Below, piece by piece: positions 36,442-46,261 of a DNA stretch of 64,000 bases. The notes beneath the pieces were generated by a model that was not told the DNA's origin, ran no database searches, and saw nothing but the letters and a program-made list of their open reading frames with translations. Made by a program: the position numbers and the translations under genes. Each line of letters opens with the position of its first letter. Within the stretch, counting starts at the first letter, position 1. Source of the DNA: Sansalvadorimonas sp965243775 (GTDB lineage: Bacteria; Pseudomonadota; Gammaproteobacteria; Pseudomonadales; Endozoicomonadaceae); the NCBI GenBank assembly GCA_965243775.1, contig CBDEWF010000075.1, positions 62,001-126,000 on the forward strand, in the 5' to 3' direction.

Positions 36442-37623
36442 ATGACCGAAGATTCTATTGTAATTGTCAGCGGGGCGCGCACCCCAATGGGAGGACTACA
36501 GGGTTCTCTCAGCTCAATGACCGCCAGCGAACTGGGAGCTGCGGCTATCAAGGCTGCCGTTGAAAGATCAGGAATTCCACCAAGTGATGTTCAGGAAGTC
36601 ATTATGGGCTGCGTCCTGCCAGCAGGCCTGAAACAGGGCCCCGCCCGCCAGGCTGCCCGTCAGGCCGGCATCCCCGATGAAACCGGCAGCACAACCATCA
36701 ACAAACTGTGTGGCTCTGGCATGAAAGCCGTTATGCTGGCCCATGACCTGATCAAAGCGGGTACGAATACCATAATGGTTGCCGGTGGAATGGAAAGCAT
36801 GAGCAATGCCCCTTATCTGCTTGACAGGGCCCGCTCCGGTTATCGCATGGGCCATGGCCAGATTCTCGACCATATGTTCCTCGACGGCCTGGAGGATGCA
36901 GAAACCGGCCGCCTGATGGGTTCTTTTGCCCAAAATATGGCCAATGAATACAGCATGTCCCGGGAAAATATGGACGCCTTTGCCATTGAGTCCCTGAACC
37001 GGGCCAAAGTCGCTATCGAGAGCGGTTACCTGAAAGAAGAAATTACTCCGGTAACGATTAAAACCCGAAAGGGAGAAACCACGGTTTCAGATGACGAACA
37101 ACCCTTTAATGCCAACATTGAGAAAATCCCACAGCTTCGGCCCGCTTTTGCCAAAGACGGCTCTATAACAGCAGCCAATGCCAGCTCCATCTCTGATGGT
37201 GCTTCAGCCCTGGTTTTAACCACCGAGGGTGAAGCCAGACAAAGAAACCTGAAACCACTGACGCGCATCGTTGGTCACACCACCAACTCCAGACACCCTT
37301 CCGAGTTCACTATTGCTCCGGTGGGAGCTATCACCAAATTACTGGAGAAAACTGGCTGGAATAAAGACGATGTTGACCTCTTTGAAATTAACGAGGCCTT
37401 TGCCATGGTCACCATGGCTGCCATACAGGATGTTGGACTGGATCACAGCCGGGTCAATATTCATGGCGGTGCCTGCGCCCAGGGACACCCGATTGGTTCT
37501 ACCGGCTCCCGGATTATCGTGTCACTGATTCACGCTCTCCATCGCACTGGCGGCAAGCGGGGCATTGCCAGCCTCTGTATTGGCGGTGGCGAAGCTACAG
37601 CCATTGCCGTGGAAATCATCTGA
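36442..37623 (+). CDS. Acetyl-CoA acetyltransferase (thiolase)
   Basis: A 393-residue thiolase from the ATG at 36442; a GTG at 36430 is also in frame. It has the acylated cysteine in NKLCGSGMKAV (Cys90), the catalytic histidine in GGACAQGHPIGSTGSR (about 345) and the second cysteine in SLCIGGGEA (about 375). Condensation of two acetyl-CoA, as in PhaA/AtoB, is more likely than fatty-acid FadA, given the HPIG context and the lack of a fadB neighbour. It is convergent with, and overlaps by about 100 bp, the methyltransferase gene. Confidence 0.92.
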   Translation: MTEDSIVIVSGARTPMGGLQGSLSSMTASELGAAAIKAAVERSGIPPSDVQEVIMGCVLPAGLKQGPARQAARQAGIPDETGSTTINKLCGSGMKAVMLAHDLIKAGTNTIMVAGGMESMSNAPYLLDRARSGYRMGHGQILDHMFLDGLEDAETGRLMGSFAQNMANEYSMSRENMDAFAIESLNRAKVAIESGYLKEEITPVTIKTRKGETTVSDDEQPFNANIEKIPQLRPAFAKDGSITAANASSISDGASALVLTTEGEARQRNLKPLTRIVGHTTNSRHPSEFTIAPVGAITKLLEKTGWNKDDVDLFEINEAFAMVTMAAIQDVGLDHSRVNIHGGACAQGHPIGSTGSRIIVSLIHALHRTGGKRGIASLCIGGGEATAIAVEII

Positions 37624-38361
37624 GCAGCCACCCTGAAGATCCTCTCCAGGATCTTCAGGCATTCCCACTCGCTGGATACGCATATCTGACCACCCCCAGA
37701 TAAATAATCCGGGAAACGCTCTTTCCAGTTGAAAACGTTCCGGCATCAACTCAGCGAGAGAAGCATTGACCGAAATTACCCGGGCTTCATCAGGCAGTCC
37801 CGCACACAGCATCGCTACCTTACGAATGCACTTTTCACTCATAGCCGTGCAATCAACATATACCAGCCGATAACGGGATATATCCAGATCAAACATATCC
37901 TGGCAGGAGAAAGAGACTTTTCTGGCGAGAGAGCTTCTGGCAATTAGCTTTCGGGCAATTTTCACCAGTGTCGGAATCTGCTCAACACCGGTTGAACAGC
38001 AGCCATAACGGGCTGACAACCAGACACAGTTGCGACCAGTACCTGATCCCAACTCAAGTACCCGATCCCCATCAGAAAGCCCCAGGCGCCCGGCTACTGC
38101 CGCCAGAGTTGCCAATGGAGTCTCTCCGTACCCCTGAGCCTCTCGCGTCTCTCCGCGCTGATCCAGAAAGCGCCTGCTAATAGCCCAGGGACTGCAGAAC
38201 AGGTACACACACCTTCGGCGCAACTCAAACCAGAGAAAAGACCGGTTAAAGGTATATCTCAGTCCAAGCAGGGAAAGAACTGCTTCCGTTATCAACATCC
38301 GGAACCAACCCAAAAAAGGATTCTCTCCTGCATTTTTCCAGTTCATTTCATTGCCATCCAT
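37522..38361 (-). CDS. Class I SAM-dependent methyltransferase-like protein
   Basis: A 279-residue protein. Motif I VLELGSGTGRN is at 101-111, an acidic motif II (GVEQIPTLV) and RLVYVDCTAMSE follow, consistent with a Rossmann methyltransferase. An N-terminal hydrophobic stretch (FRMLITEAVLSLLGLRYTF) may anchor it to the membrane. The substrate is unknown. The last 34 or so residues are encoded antisense to the thiolase 3' end and look non-globular, so a natural stop may have been lost. Confidence 0.78.
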   Translation of the reverse strand: MDGNEMNWKNAGENPFLGWFRMLITEAVLSLLGLRYTFNRSFLWFELRRRCVYLFCSPWAISRRFLDQRGETREAQGYGETPLATLAAVAGRLGLSDGDRVLELGSGTGRNCVWLSARYGCCSTGVEQIPTLVKIARKLIARSSLARKVSFSCQDMFDLDISRYRLVYVDCTAMSEKCIRKVAMLCAGLPDEARVISVNASLAELMPERFQLERAFPGLFIWGWSDMRIQRVGMPEDPGEDLQGGCSDDFHGNGCSFATANTEAGNAPLAASAMESVNQ

Positions 38362-38532
38362 GAGCTTGCCAGAAGATCAAGTCGTCACCCATAATTCTTA
38401 CGCTAACAAACAGCCATGAGCGGAAAATACCTTTCTCGTCTCCTCAAGGTAATGAAAAAGGTCTTTCTATGGAAATAAGAATAGAAATCAATACGGACTC
38501 TTTCCGCCTATACAGGGCAGAGCAGGTGATTT

Positions 38533-38727
38533 ATGAGCAGCGACCACGATCAACCACACCTTTCCCCGAAAGACCAGAAACTGGTTGATGAATTCACCTC
38601 CTCAGGTGTCAACAAAGAGGAAAGACAACCGTTTCACCCCTGGAAGCTAATGTTATGGCTGGCACTGCTGATCATTATTTTCGGCATCCTGGCAAGGTTT
38701 ATCGGGAACTGGTTTCTGCCATACTGA
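38533..38727 (+). CDS. Small single-span membrane protein, DUF3094-like
   Basis: 64 residues: a polar N-terminus with LSPKDQKLVDEF and NKEERQPFHPWKLM, followed by one membrane segment (LMLWLALLIIIFGILARFI). This layout matches the DUF3094 family of Pseudomonas and relatives. It lies 81 bp upstream of ndh, as I recall for Pseudomonas, which hints at a link with respiration. The molecular role is unknown. Confidence 0.75.
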   Translation: MSSDHDQPHLSPKDQKLVDEFTSSGVNKEERQPFHPWKLMLWLALLIIIFGILARFIGNWFLPY

Positions 38728-38808
38728 ATCAATCAATAAAACAATATAAGCACCGACAAATATAAGTACTAGCCAGTCGCCCAGGAGCTTGTCGGACAGG
38801 TAAAGCCA

Positions 38809-40137
38809 ATGACAACAGAAGAAAGGCTGCATCGAATCGTTATTGTGGGCGGTGGGGCCGGCGGGCTGGAACTGGCCACAAGACTGGGGCGTACACTGGG
38901 CAGAAAAAAGCGTGCAGAGATTCTCCTGATTGATTCCCGCATGACCCATATCTGGAAGCCACTGCTTCACGAAGTGGCTGCAGGCTCACTCAACTCCTAC
39001 AGCGATGAACTCAATTACATGGCTCAGGCCAACTGGAATCACTTTCGCTTCCAGCCCGGTACCATGACAGGACTTAATCGCTCAAAGCAGACCATTACTC
39101 TGGCTCCGATGAACGACCAGAACAATACTCTGCTGCTTCCCGAGCGAGATATCCATTACGACATCCTGGTTATCGCCGTAGGCAGCCATACCAACGACTT
39201 CAACACACCCGGGGCAAGGGAACACTGCCTGTTTCTGGATAGCCGGGAACAGGCCGAGCGAATCCACCAGCACCTGATCAGCCACTCCCTGGCCTGCACA
39301 GAGACCAGCCACAATAATACAAGTAACGATACAAGCAACAATATCGCTATTATTGGTGCGGGAGCCACAGGGGTGGAACTTGCAGCCGAGCTGCACAGAG
39401 CCGCCCGGATTATGGCCAGCTATGGTTTGAAAGGTAAATTTGAAACTGCCGGTATCACCCTGATTGAAGGCAGCAGCAGAGTTCTCCCCGTTCTTCCGGA
39501 GCGCGTCAGCAACGGGGTACAACTTCAGCTGAACCGGCTGGGTATAACAACTCTGACCAACACCCTGATCAACCAGGTAACCAACAAAGGACTGAAAACT
39601 CGAGATGACCGGATAATTCCAGCAGATATGGTCATCTGGGCCGCAGGCATCAAGGGTCCAGAGTTTCTCAACAACCTTGATGGGTTGGAAAGCAACAGGA
39701 TCAATCAGCTGGTAGTTAATCCTACCCTGCAAACCAGCAGAGATAGTCATATATTCGCCCTTGGCGACTGTTGCAGCTGTTCCCTGCCAGGTAAGAATGG
39801 TGAAAATTTTACCGTGCCTCCCCGGGCACAGGCTGCTCATCAGCAAGCGACCATTCTGGCCAGAAATATTTCCCGCTACTTACAAGGTAAAGAACTGCTC
39901 CCCTTCAGCTACAGGGACCATGGTTCCCTGATTTCCCTCAGCAGCCACTCCGCCGTTGGCAACCTGATGGGAAATCTTACCGGCAATATTTTGCTGGAAG
40001 GCTGGTTGGCCCGGGTCTTCTACCTATCCCTCTACCGACTGCACCAGAGGACCCTTTATGGCTTCTGGCGAACCGGCATGCTGATACTCAAGGATCTACT
40101 GGAACGAAGTACCACTCCCAGATTAAAGCTTCACTGA
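38809..40137 (+). CDS. ndh: NADH dehydrogenase, type II (non-proton-pumping)
   Basis: A 442-residue FAD enzyme that moves electrons from NADH to quinone. The FAD motif IVIVGGGAGGLELATRLG is at about 10-27 and the NADH motif IAIIGAGATGVELAAELH at about 176-193. FALGDCCSC is the second FAD contact, and VPPRAQAAHQQA is the quinone-side segment typical of NDH-2. The C-terminus has a hydrophobic/amphipathic membrane anchor (LEGWLARVFYLSLYRLHQ). It has its own terminator and is probably expressed with the small gene upstream. Confidence 0.94.
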   Translation: MTTEERLHRIVIVGGGAGGLELATRLGRTLGRKKRAEILLIDSRMTHIWKPLLHEVAAGSLNSYSDELNYMAQANWNHFRFQPGTMTGLNRSKQTITLAPMNDQNNTLLLPERDIHYDILVIAVGSHTNDFNTPGAREHCLFLDSREQAERIHQHLISHSLACTETSHNNTSNDTSNNIAIIGAGATGVELAAELHRAARIMASYGLKGKFETAGITLIEGSSRVLPVLPERVSNGVQLQLNRLGITTLTNTLINQVTNKGLKTRDDRIIPADMVIWAAGIKGPEFLNNLDGLESNRINQLVVNPTLQTSRDSHIFALGDCCSCSLPGKNGENFTVPPRAQAAHQQATILARNISRYLQGKELLPFSYRDHGSLISLSSHSAVGNLMGNLTGNILLEGWLARVFYLSLYRLHQRTLYGFWRTGMLILKDLLERSTTPRLKLH

Positions 40138-40171
40138 GAAGCTATAGAAGCTATAAATGATACACATACGA

Positions 40172-40202
40172 AAAAGGCCGCATCAGTAATGCGGCCTTTT
40201 AG
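40172..40202 (+). terminator. ndh terminator
   Basis: AAAAGGCCGCAT, loop CAGTA, ATGCGGCCTTTT. It probably also ends the convergent tRNA transcript. Confidence 0.9.
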
Positions 40203-40206
40203 GAAG

Positions 40207-40282
40207 TGGTGGGTCGTATAGGATTCGAACCTATGACCAATTGGTTAAAAGCCAACTGCTCTACCAACTGAGCTAACGACCC
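40207..40282 (-). tRNA. tRNA-Lys (UUU), copy 2
   Basis: 76 nt with an encoded CCA. The anticodon loop CTTTTAA gives TTT; the acceptor GGGTCGT/ACGACCC is perfect. Confidence 0.96.
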
Positions 40283-40318
40283 ATAAACAGACAGCTACGC
40301 AAGCTGAATGCTTTAAAG

Positions 40319-40394
40319 TGGCTCCCCGAACTGGACTCGAACCAGTGACCCAATGATTAACAGTCATTTGCTCTACCAACTGAGCTATCGGGGA
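40319..40394 (-). tRNA. tRNA-Asn (GUU), copy 2
   Basis: 76 nt with an encoded CCA. The anticodon loop CTGTTAA gives GTT; the acceptor TCCCCGA/TCGGGGA pairs apart from the usual terminal position. Confidence 0.96.
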
Positions 40395-40420
40395 ACATCA
40401 AAATGATTTCCAGAAAAATT

Positions 40421-40496
40421 TGGTGGGTCGTATAGGATTCGAACCTATGACCAATTGGTTAAAAGCCAACTGCTCTACCAACTGAGCTAACGACCC
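40421..40496 (-). tRNA. tRNA-Lys (UUU), copy 1
   Basis: 76 nt, identical to the copy at 40207-40282. The 36-bp spacer to the Asn gene is also repeated in both units. Confidence 0.96.
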
Positions 40497-40532
40497 ACAA
40501 ACAGACAGCTACGCAAGCTGAATGCTTTAAAG

Positions 40533-40608
40533 TGGCTCCCCGAACTGGACTCGAACCAGTGACCCAATGATTAACAGTCATTTGCTCTACCAACTGAGCT
40601 ATCGGGGA
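40533..40608 (-). tRNA. tRNA-Asn (GUU), copy 1
   Basis: 76 nt, identical to the copy at 40319-40394. First gene of the Asn-Lys-Asn-Lys cluster. Confidence 0.96.
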
Positions 40609-40677
40609 ACTTTTAAACTGTATCGTGATTTTTCCGCCCCGGAAAACCGTGCCGTCGTCATCACTCAACGGCGGCGA

Positions 40678-40705
40678 ATGATAATGACTCTGAAATTTTC
40701 GTCAA
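40678..40705 (-). promoter_or_regulatory. Sigma-70 promoter of the Asn/Lys tRNA cluster
   Basis: On the minus strand TTGACG, a 16-bp spacer, TATCAT, then a GC-rich discriminator (TCGCCGCC). The 259-bp repeat begins only 15 bp upstream of the -35 box. Confidence 0.75.
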
Positions 40706-40719
40706 GTCATTTTTATTAA

Positions 40720-40978
40720 AGCGATTACATATTTACGGTTTTTCACCAGAGTCCAGTAAAAACTCTTACCCAAACCTTGTCCAGCAACACCAATTCATCA
40801 CCTGCTGTGCGGCAAATAGCCTGCGCCAACAGAACCCAGAGAATGTTCACAAGTCCTTCTAGCATCTGGTCGTTTCAGGGCCATTGAGTCGGTGTTTAAT
40901 TGTGAACACACCCTAACCTCTTGATATATTGCTAAATTCGAATCAAAACATGCCGATCTAACCTGCTTTACTGATACT
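40720..40978. repeat. 259-bp direct repeat, copy 1
   Basis: Identical, base for base as read, to 41130-41388. It contains no convincing gene. One copy probably represents the original region upstream of the coiled-coil gene. Confidence 0.9.
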
Positions 40979-41129
40979 CAAGCCGCGGCTTGCTTAGAGC
41001 GAGATATGGCTTAATCTGCTGGGAGAGTGAGCTGGCAATGTCCATGGCTGCTTCCGATGGCTCTTTTTTCACAGCCTTTCATAGCAGCTTTGCTACGTTG
41101 CCAGCTCACTTTTTTTGTCGTGTACAGAG
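40979..41129 (-). mobile_element. IS fragment, 5' end only
   Basis: The reverse complement matches the first 151 or so bases of the IS at 55153, from the terminal CTCTGTACACGAC into the transposase start, differing by one base in an A run. The fragment ends exactly where repeat copy 2 begins. Its inner end is joined to repeat copy 1 with CT shared at the junction. Confidence 0.88.
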
Positions 41130-41388
41130 AGCGATTACATATTTACGGTTTTTCACCAGAGTCCAGTAAAAACTCTTACCCAAACCTTGTCCAGCAACAC
41201 CAATTCATCACCTGCTGTGCGGCAAATAGCCTGCGCCAACAGAACCCAGAGAATGTTCACAAGTCCTTCTAGCATCTGGTCGTTTCAGGGCCATTGAGTC
41301 GGTGTTTAATTGTGAACACACCCTAACCTCTTGATATATTGCTAAATTCGAATCAAAACATGCCGATCTAACCTGCTTTACTGATACT
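41130..41388. repeat. 259-bp direct repeat, copy 2
   Basis: Second copy of 40720-40978. It ends 25 bp before the GTG of the giant coiled-coil gene, so promoter and leader of that gene lie within or beyond it. Confidence 0.9.
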
Positions 41389-41413
41389 AAATAGCGACAA
41401 TCAGGATCAGCAG

Positions 41414-44400
41414 GTGGAGCGTTCCCAGTCCGGTCAGATCAGGCTTTCCGGCTCATTATCCGCACAGGGTAATACGAGCCAGAACCGCGTACCTGCCCCC
41501 AAAGCTCAGGATCGTTTTATTCCGCCATCACCCCGTCCTCTGCATACAGCTATCCATAGCCGCTCTGCAGAAGCTTTTTCTCCACAAATCCCGGAATCCG
41601 CCTTATCGCCCGATAGTTATCAACTGATTGCAGCTCCTGCTATTGATGACCAGGCACCGCCTGTGCCGGAATCCAGCAATCTGGACAATTATACTGCGGG
41701 TGCTAACAAGGTCTTGCACAGTGGAGTTGTGGGAACCGGGGTTTTACGGGAACACACCCTGCTGACAGTAATCCGCACTCCGGAAAAAGGGGATATTCAC
41801 ACCAAAGTAAAGGCGGGGTTCAATCGTACGGATATCGGAGAGGAGGTTCATTCGAGCACACTGGCACTGGATGAGCCTCTTATCCGGCTACTTGAGTCAG
41901 GCCAATCAAGAAGGCTGATATTCCATTTTGGCGGCAAGAACTCCTCCAGGCTGACAAGCCCTCCCTGGATAAAACAACAGCTGACCACCCTGCCCCCGGA
42001 AAATACCAACCCTCCAGATAATCCTCTTGAGATAGCTGAGAAGCAGGTATCTTCCCTGCATACCAGTATGCATGAAACTCTCAACGGAGCTATGGAAACC
42101 AGCCGCACAGGCAGACAGTTGGTTCAACAGCTTGAAAACAACCTGACAGGCGCATCTGCAATCCGCGACCACATTACCGAACTCGGCAGACAGAACAGCG
42201 ACACTCACCGGCAAAGCCAACAGGCGGGAAACAGAGCCCGGGTTCTGGCAATTCAGACCGATAACCTTCCACCTCCGGAAACAGAGCCAGTTGATGACCG
42301 GTCACAGGAACGGGTTCTACGACTGGAGCAGGAGCTGATCAGCGCATCACAGATCAATAGCGAACTGGAACAAAAGAACAGACAACTGCAACAGGAACTT
42401 GAGCAACACAACCAGAAAACCTCCCGGCTGCAGCAGGGACTCGAACAACACCAATGCAACCATCAGAAACTCAGCGAACAGCGTGACTACTATATGCGTC
42501 TGGATCAGGAGTACAGACAGCAGCAGCCTGAGCTCAATCGAAAAATCGGGACGTTAAAACACCAGAGAGATCAGGATCAAAACAGAATTAATGATCTCCA
42601 TAGCAGACTTCAACAAGCAGATCATGGCAACCATGAACTACAGGAAGAAATCCGGCAGATCAAACTGATAGAGTCACAACACCAGAACGGCCTGACCTCC
42701 CTGAAAAGAGAATTGAATCTGGCACAAAGCCAGTTGAGCAACCTGGAAGAAAAGCTGCTGGCAGCCCAGAAAGAGATAGCGACACGACAAGATCAGTTAA
42801 AACAGGCCCAGGATCGTGTCAACGTTCAGAAAGATGCTCTGGAAAAAAAATCAGAGCAGCTTGCCTCAACCCACAAACAGCTCCGTAATAGCGAAAAAAC
42901 CAGAGCAGGACTGGCTGAGTCTATTTCACAGATGGCAACACAGATTCACAGATACGAATCCCTTCTGGAGGAAAAACAACAGGCTCTGCATACCCTTGCC
43001 GCAAATAATGAGTCCATGATTCAGTACTCAGATCAGATCCAGCACAAGCTTATTTCTGCCCAGAAAGAACTGACTGCCTGCAAAAAAGATATGGATCAAA
43101 GGCTGCAGGAAAATCAGCTTATGATCCAGCATGTTACCGACCTGTCTCAAAAACTGAGAGACTTTGATACAGGTTATCTTGCCCTGCAGCAGAAACTTGA
43201 AGAGTTTAAGAAAAGAGACCAGCAGCTGGTTGAAATGATTCAGCAGGAAACCCGGGAGCTGCAAAAACCGCCAGAGTTTTCGCCGAACGCTGACCTTCAA
43301 TGTACAGTCAACGCTCTTTTGCCTTTTGTTGTTGAAACCAGCCAGCAGCACTCCCGCGCACTGGCTGCTCACACCGAAACCAAAAACCTGCTGTACAACG
43401 AGCAGGCTCGGGCTGCAAAACTTGAGAACAGGTTACAAGAGCAAGAACGCCTTAACCACAACAGCCAGTTTCAACTGGTAGAAGCCAACAAAAAGTTGCA
43501 ACAGTGTAACCAGCTCAATAAACAGCTGACCTCAGAGCTTGAACAGATCAAAAAACAAAGTGAAACTCAAAAGGTGCAACACCAGCAGGAAGTGAACGAT
43601 CTCCAAAGCAAAATCGCCACTGTTGAGCAAAATTCAACTCAGAAATCGCACAGAATCAACGAGTTTCTCCAGAAACAAAAAAAACTGGAAGAACAAGATC
43701 AGCAGCTTCAGCAAACCAACCAGGAACTTGAAAAAGTACTGAATGAACGAGAAAAGATCATTCAGCTGCAACAAAAGGAAAACAGGGAGCTGCAGTACAA
43801 ACTACAACAGACGACCCAAGAGGTTATTAAAAGACAGAGATCAGAAAGTGAGTTAAAAACCTGCCTGGCAGACTGTACTACAAAACTGAACCTGGCAGGT
43901 ATTCGCCTGCAGGGACAGTCTGACCTTCTTGTTGAGACAGCCCAAAAGCTTGAAACCCGTGAAGCCGAAGCTCTTGCAGCAACAATGGCACAGTTAGAAC
44001 AGAATCAAGAGATTATACGGCTCAAACAGGAGATCACCAGGCTACAGGGCATGAGCCAGAGCAACCGCCAGCTGCAACTTGAGCTTTTAGAATCCCAAGA
44101 GGAGCGACACAAGATTGAAGCCGTGTTAGAAAACACAAAAAAGACAATAAATGAACTGCTTGAAGAGAAGGCCAAAACAGATCTAATCCAGCAGGAATTA
44201 CATACTGCAATCACTAAAAGTGAGAGTGAACTCCTCTCTCTGCAGGAAGAAAAATCGGATCTCATTAAACAGAACAATAGCCTTAAGGAAGAAAAAGTTC
44301 ACTCTTTCACTGAAAAATCCAAACTGGAAAGCAGAATTAATGTACTGGAAGAGCTTGAACAAGCCAACCAGGAAGAAAATATGAGGCTCAAGAAGGAGCT

Positions 44401-46261
44401 TGAGCATCAAGAGCAGTTAGCTTCAAAGCAGATGGAATACCTGAAGACTCTCAAACAAAACCTTGAGTCACAGGCCCAGAAAATTGAAGCTAATGCAGTG
44501 GAACAGACACAAGCCAATAACAAAATTGCCGAACTGACAGAAGAACTCAAAACAACCAAGGCGGTTGTGGAAACCCAAACCCAGGACAAAACAGAACTCG
44601 AAACTGATCTTACCGGACCAAAGCATCACTTTTAGAGATACAAAATAACACCCAAAAACATGCCCATGAATTGCAAAATCAGGTTCAGGAGCAGGAGAGA
44701 GAACTATCCGAGCTGCGCCAAAACCACCAGATTTTAACAAATAATCTAAACATGGCTATCCAAGAAAAAAACCAGACTCAACGGGAAGCTGACAAACACA
44801 AAGATATTACCAAACAGCTAAAACTAGATAATCAAGCACTGGTAGAAATTGTAGAAAAAATGAAGCATATCCTTTCAGACAAAGATGAAAAGAACGAGAA
44901 ACTATCCTCACGATTAGTTCAAGCAGAGAATCATGTAAAACTCCTCAAAAACAAAAGCGACGAACTTGAAAAAATCCACCGAAGAAATTAGCAGCAACTG
45001 GAAGAAAATCCAATCTGAACTACTGGCCCTGGTGGGTAGCGCCGCTAAAGTAAACAACCAGAGCCAATTTCATCAGGCTAGCGACCTGCAATCTGAACTG
45101 ATTGAGGCAGAAGCTGGTCCTCAGGCTATATCAGCCAGTACTGTTGAGAGTACTATTCTCCGCATCCGCCATAAACTAGAGTGCCTATTGAAAGATCAAG
45201 AACAACTTCAAATCCAGCAAAGCAATTACGAAGAGGCCATCAGAAAGCAGAACGAGGAATTCATTCAACTGGCAACCGAGCTCGAACAGCAAACTGCCCA
45301 AAATAAACAACTGGAAGAAAAGATTCAGGAGCAAGAGATTCAGAACAAAAATTTAAACAGACAGACACAAAACAACAATTCACACCTCAAAACTCAGTTA
45401 AACATCAGCGAAACCAAGCTATCAACACTCAATAGCAAACTACGGAAGCTTGAACGGGAAAACCGGGAGCTTAAACAGACTATTGAAGGGTACCAAGCCA
45501 AGATGCAGAAATGGACTGCAACCTTAGAGAATGACTTGCAGACTGAAAAGCAACTGGACGCGATAGTGAACGCTGCTCTGAAAGATGAACCAGATGAGGG
45601 TAGTGCGACTAGGGACGTTCCCAGAAAACAGGTCAATGAGATGCTTGACAGGCACGACCAACAGCTGAAGAAGGCTAAAGCCGATTATCAATTCCAGTTA
45701 AATAGTGCAGAACAAATGTTTCAAGAAAGTCAAAGCCAGCAGTCAGAACTCAAGCAAGAACTACAACAAAGGCAGCATACAATAGAAGAACTTGCAACCC
45801 TTCTTAATATGCACTCAAAACATATTACCACCCTGAAGCAGGCTCTAGAACAGAGTAGCCAGGGCAACACAGCAGGAGCAGCAGACGCTCTCACCATCAT
45901 TCTTGAAAACGATCACTGGACTTCGACAAGGGACGCTCTTCTTAAGCAGGGACAGCTGCCTGAGCAGTTTCAGGAAAAAACTTCAACCACTGACAGCCTG
46001 CCCGCAGAGCTGGTAAAAATAAGTTTGACAAGCCCCCGTCCTGACCGCTCTCCACCATCGCTGTCAAGCAATGGCAGCAACGAAGATTACGACTCTAACA
46101 ATAATAATGGAAATGACAATGGTGTAGAGAGCGGGCAAAACTCTCCCCAACTACAAAAAGAGATGTTTACCCAATCTCTTCCAACGGTTCCAAAGTTACC
46201 TGAGCCAGATATGCTGTACAGCCTGCCTATTCTCAGTCGAAGCGAATCTTATGATCTCTGA
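41414..46261 (+). pseudogene. Giant coiled-coil protein gene with two compensating frameshifts
   Basis: Three overlapping frames read as one gene of about 1615 codons: 41414-44635, then 44636-44991 in the next frame, then 44966-46261 back in the first. The first break is near 44605-44635. The second is explained by one extra A in the A6 run near 44969: removing it gives ELEKSTEEISSNWKK in frame. So either both are sequencing errors and the gene is intact, or the gene is decaying. Residues 1-210 are polar and proline-rich with a small folded block (TLLTVIRTPEKGDIHTKVKA, RRLIFHFGG). Residues 213-277 form a distinct helical segment. From about 300 the protein is almost continuous Gln/Glu-rich coiled coil, ending in a disordered tail. 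The GTG at 41414 has AGGA seven bases upstream; no ATG is available. It separates the ndh/tRNA block from clpB. The family is not recognised. Confidence 0.8.

Noticed and set aside
40459..40668. Minus-strand open frame across the Lys/Asn tRNA genes
   Set aside because: It is a read-through of tRNA sequence.
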